A DNA stretch of 64,000 nucleotides from Desulfomonile tiedjei DSM 6799 (GTDB lineage: Bacteria; Desulfobacterota; Desulfomonilia; Desulfomonilales; Desulfomonilaceae). Positions 62,490-64,000 of the stretch are shown here, piece by piece (the first letter of the stretch is position 1; every line of letters starts with the position of its first letter). Under the pieces are notes generated by a model, which was given only the letters and a program-made list of their open reading frames with translations, ran no database searches and was not told the origin of the DNA. The stretch lies in assembly GCF_000266945.1 (NCBI RefSeq), contig NC_018025.1:3910001-3974000 (forward strand). Direction: 5' to 3'. The position numbers were made by a program, and so were the translations under genes.

Positions 62490-62645
62490 TTATGCTGCTC
62501 TCTTGATGGTTACGACTGCCCATGTGGGGACCCGTCGCCAGTGTCCGCGGACCGGATGACCGTTGCGAAGGTGGGGACGGACCCAAGTGAATCCATATTT
62601 CCGCATTTCGTTTCTTTGTTTTTGTGTCGGTTCCGGTCTTTCCAT
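62490..62645 (-). CDS. Small basic element protein (51 aa)
   Basis: ATG at 62645 with GGGGAAGGATA upstream. The 51 codons start MERPEPTQKQRNEMRKYGFT and end VPTWAVVTIKRAA; strongly basic with two Trp and two His in the middle (RPHLRNGHPVRGHW). The ribosome binding site and basic, compact composition support a gene too short for common callers. No family recognised. Confidence 0.5.
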   Translation of the reverse strand: MERPEPTQKQRNEMRKYGFTWVRPHLRNGHPVRGHWRRVPTWAVVTIKRAA

Positions 62646-62812
62646 TATCCTTCCCCTCTCTTTTGTGTGTCGCTGTTATCATTTTATAGAGCAAAATAGA
62701 TGCCAAATGATGTTGTAAATATAACTTAGGCGTCATTATGGTTAAGTAGAATGTATTATGATACATTTCACTGTGCGTTTAATGTGTGCTCAATATGTAT
62801 AACGACACCCTT

Positions 62813-62860
62813 TGTCACAATTAATGACATTTTACGTCACCAGTATGACATTTATTGTCA
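62813..62860. promoter_or_regulatory. Helically phased TGTCA/TGACA array
   Basis: TGTCA 62813-62817, TGACA 62825-62829, CGTCA 62835-62839, TGACA 62846-62850, TGTCA 62856-62860. Centres are spaced 12, 10, 11 and 10 nt, the helical repeat, so bound proteins would all face one side. A second pair (TGACG 62931, TGTCA 62941) lies 75 nt downstream. The gap 62646-63183 has no other gene. Confidence 0.65.
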
Positions 62861-63183
62861 CATGGTGTATATGTGCTATTTATACTTACACATTTTGATA
62901 TGTGTTCCTGTAAACTTTGTTGATAGTGGTTGACGTAAATTGTCACATTTTGGCGGTGTTTTTGGGTCGGAATGTTGCCTAAATCTGGTGAGCGTGTGGC
63001 GCGTGCGCTCAAAATAATGAAGTCCTTTACGTGTCATTACTTCCACTTTTCGTTTGCAATAGTAGTATTGTTCAGGTAAACCTTTGTCGAAATTAAGCCC
63101 CGATACGCGGGGAGTTGGTAGACACGACAAATTTTTCAAATATCTCATGACCGGCAAATTGTTTACAGAGAGGCCGAAAACGT

Positions 63184-63396
63184 ATGGACAGAGCACCCGA
63201 GAAACAGTCATTCAACCAGACGATTGCAATCAAAGTTGATGCCAGCACGGCCGATTTGCTTGCCAACCTCGCAGCACAGCGCGGTCAAACCGTATCCTCG
63301 TTTGTGCGCGGGTTGATCGACATGCAGTTGAGATTGACGGGGAATGGTGTCGACCGTCCCGCGATAGCCCGAAGGCGACCATTGCGTGGTTGGTAG
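63184..63396 (+). CDS. Ribbon-helix-helix DNA-binding protein (70 aa)
   Basis: 70 residues: SFNQTIAIKVDASTADLLANLA, then AAQRGQTVSSFVRGLIDMQ is a CopG/MetJ-type ribbon-helix-helix with the beta strand IAIKV. Tail RPAIARRRPLRGW is basic. A likely repressor; the phased short-motif array 320 nt upstream is the kind of site such proteins bind cooperatively. GAGAGG upstream of the ATG. Confidence 0.75.
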   Translation: MDRAPEKQSFNQTIAIKVDASTADLLANLAAQRGQTVSSFVRGLIDMQLRLTGNGVDRPAIARRRPLRGW

Positions 63397-63453
63397 TCCT
63401 TTGAAAACGATCTTAACGATAGTTCCGCAATAGTAAGAGAGGAAGGGTTTTAT

Positions 63454-64000
63454 ATGGAAAGCGTTTTGGCATACAGCAGAGACAGGCATCAATTGCGATG
63501 TGCGCTCATGGATAAAGGTTTTCACAAGGCACTTGCCGCTTGCGACGCCATGGAGCCCGCCATATTGGAACAGCTTATCGGTACGTGCTTTACGTTGCAA
63601 CACCATAGAGACACGCAAAAGACGGCAAAGCAGCCCACATTATGGCACAAGATCCGTAGCGAGCTTGGTTTGAGCCAAGCCGAACTTGCCGCGGAGATTT
63701 CCAAGTTTCACCGGTTGGATGTTTCCGGCCAAACAAAGAAATGGAGAGTGGACCGCGAAAAATTCGCCGAAGCATCTTTCAACAAGAATGATTTGCGCAT
63801 GTGGAAATCGGGAAGCCTCTATTCAAAGAAAATGGATGCATGGGAAAAAACCCATCCGCAGCCGTCCCTCAGGCATATTGGTGTTGAGGATATCATGCAA
63901 ATCGAGCGGACCCGGCCGCACCGGGAGTCGCTTAAAAGCGGTTTTGTCGAGGTCTTCGAGCGGTTTTTCACAGAAAAGTGTGGTGTCGCTTTGTCTTGGG
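63454..64000 (+). CDS. Partial ORF at right edge with HTH-like segment
   Basis: Open from an ATG at 63454 (GGAAGGG 8 nt upstream) through the right edge, at least 182 codons. Residues 70-100 read SELGLSQAELAAEISKF, an XRE-like helix-turn-helix; the rest is mixed, with a Cys-containing N-terminus and a Lys-rich, aromatic middle (RMWKSGSLYSKKMDAWEK). Probably an element regulator. No family claimed. Confidence 0.6.
   Translation, partial: MESVLAYSRDRHQLRCALMDKGFHKALAACDAMEPAILEQLIGTCFTLQHHRDTQKTAKQPTLWHKIRSELGLSQAELAAEISKFHRLDVSGQTKKWRVDREKFAEASFNKNDLRMWKSGSLYSKKMDAWEKTHPQPSLRHIGVEDIMQIERTRPHRESLKSGFVEVFERFFTEKCGVALSW

Larger units (their letters stand above)
51570..64000. mobile_element. Integrated element at tRNA-Val, right end not reached
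   Basis: Starts at the tRNA 3' end with integrase and excisionase, then carries a primase-polymerase and helicase pair, a serine recombinase, regulators, a metallopeptidase and many small unknown ORFs with a much more AT-rich spacer composition than the left half. No capsid, portal, terminase, relaxase or conjugation gene is visible up to 64000, so it could be a satellite-like phage element or an integrative plasmid. At least 12.4 kb long. Confidence 0.8.

Noticed and set aside
51603-64000. Second tRNA-Val 3' end copy (right attachment site)
   Set aside because: I searched for the T-arm/acceptor sequence near the integrase insertion and saw no second copy before the right edge.

Overview
The window looks like a chromosomal segment of an anaerobic, probably sulfate-reducing or syntrophic member of the Desulfobacterota (former Deltaproteobacteria), possibly Desulfomonile-like. 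This is inference from protein character, the many anaerobic corrinoid and iron-sulfur functions and the GC-moderate coding style; no rRNA gene is present to fix it.

Layout. (1) 1-8174, minus strand: a block of tailed-phage structural genes (portal, scaffold-like, SU10-type major capsid, tail or decoration proteins), with no terminase, integrase or lysis gene in view, so a prophage remnant or the edge of one. (2) 8726-28752: core genes including a family 2 glycosyltransferase, a PsbP-like secreted protein, a rare acyltransferase-GpsA fusion, an HD/OB-fold nuclease, prfB with its programmed +1 frameshift, an M20 peptidase, a 15-repeat ankyrin protein, a PRC-barrel protein, a B12-binding radical SAM enzyme, an iron-sulfur protein, a cell-wall amidase, FtsY, YjbQ and RNase H. 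(3) 29523-33587, minus strand: serC-serA-purA. (4) 36012-51308: two cobalamin riboswitches at the outer ends of two converging transcription units. The plus unit holds two secreted Cys-containing proteins around a TonB-dependent receptor and ends in a terminator; a BtuR/CobA-type adenosyltransferase lies just after it. The minus unit holds TonB, DUF2162, ExbB, DUF2149, a BtuF-CbiZ fusion and a membrane-anchored CobN-like protein. Together they suggest a corrinoid uptake and remodelling system. (5) 51523-64000: tRNA-Val(CAC) followed by a tyrosine integrase and excisionase, then an integrated element with a primase-polymerase/helicase pair, a serine recombinase, a repressor/metallopeptidase pair, two tandem paralogues of unknown function, small proteins and several unusual repeat arrays. 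It runs off the right edge.

Most notable: the periplasmic CobN/CbiZ corrinoid machine under twin riboswitches; a small secreted-protein gene at 15492-15737 with an in-frame TGA followed by a SECIS-like hairpin; and, on the mobile element, two consecutive inverted-repeat modules behind the replication gene whose TGACA/TGTCA motif recurs as a helically phased array 5 kb away, reminiscent of the split ori/crr layout of satellite phage P4. A dispersed intergenic repeat family (at least five copies) is scattered through the core part and absent from the right-hand element.
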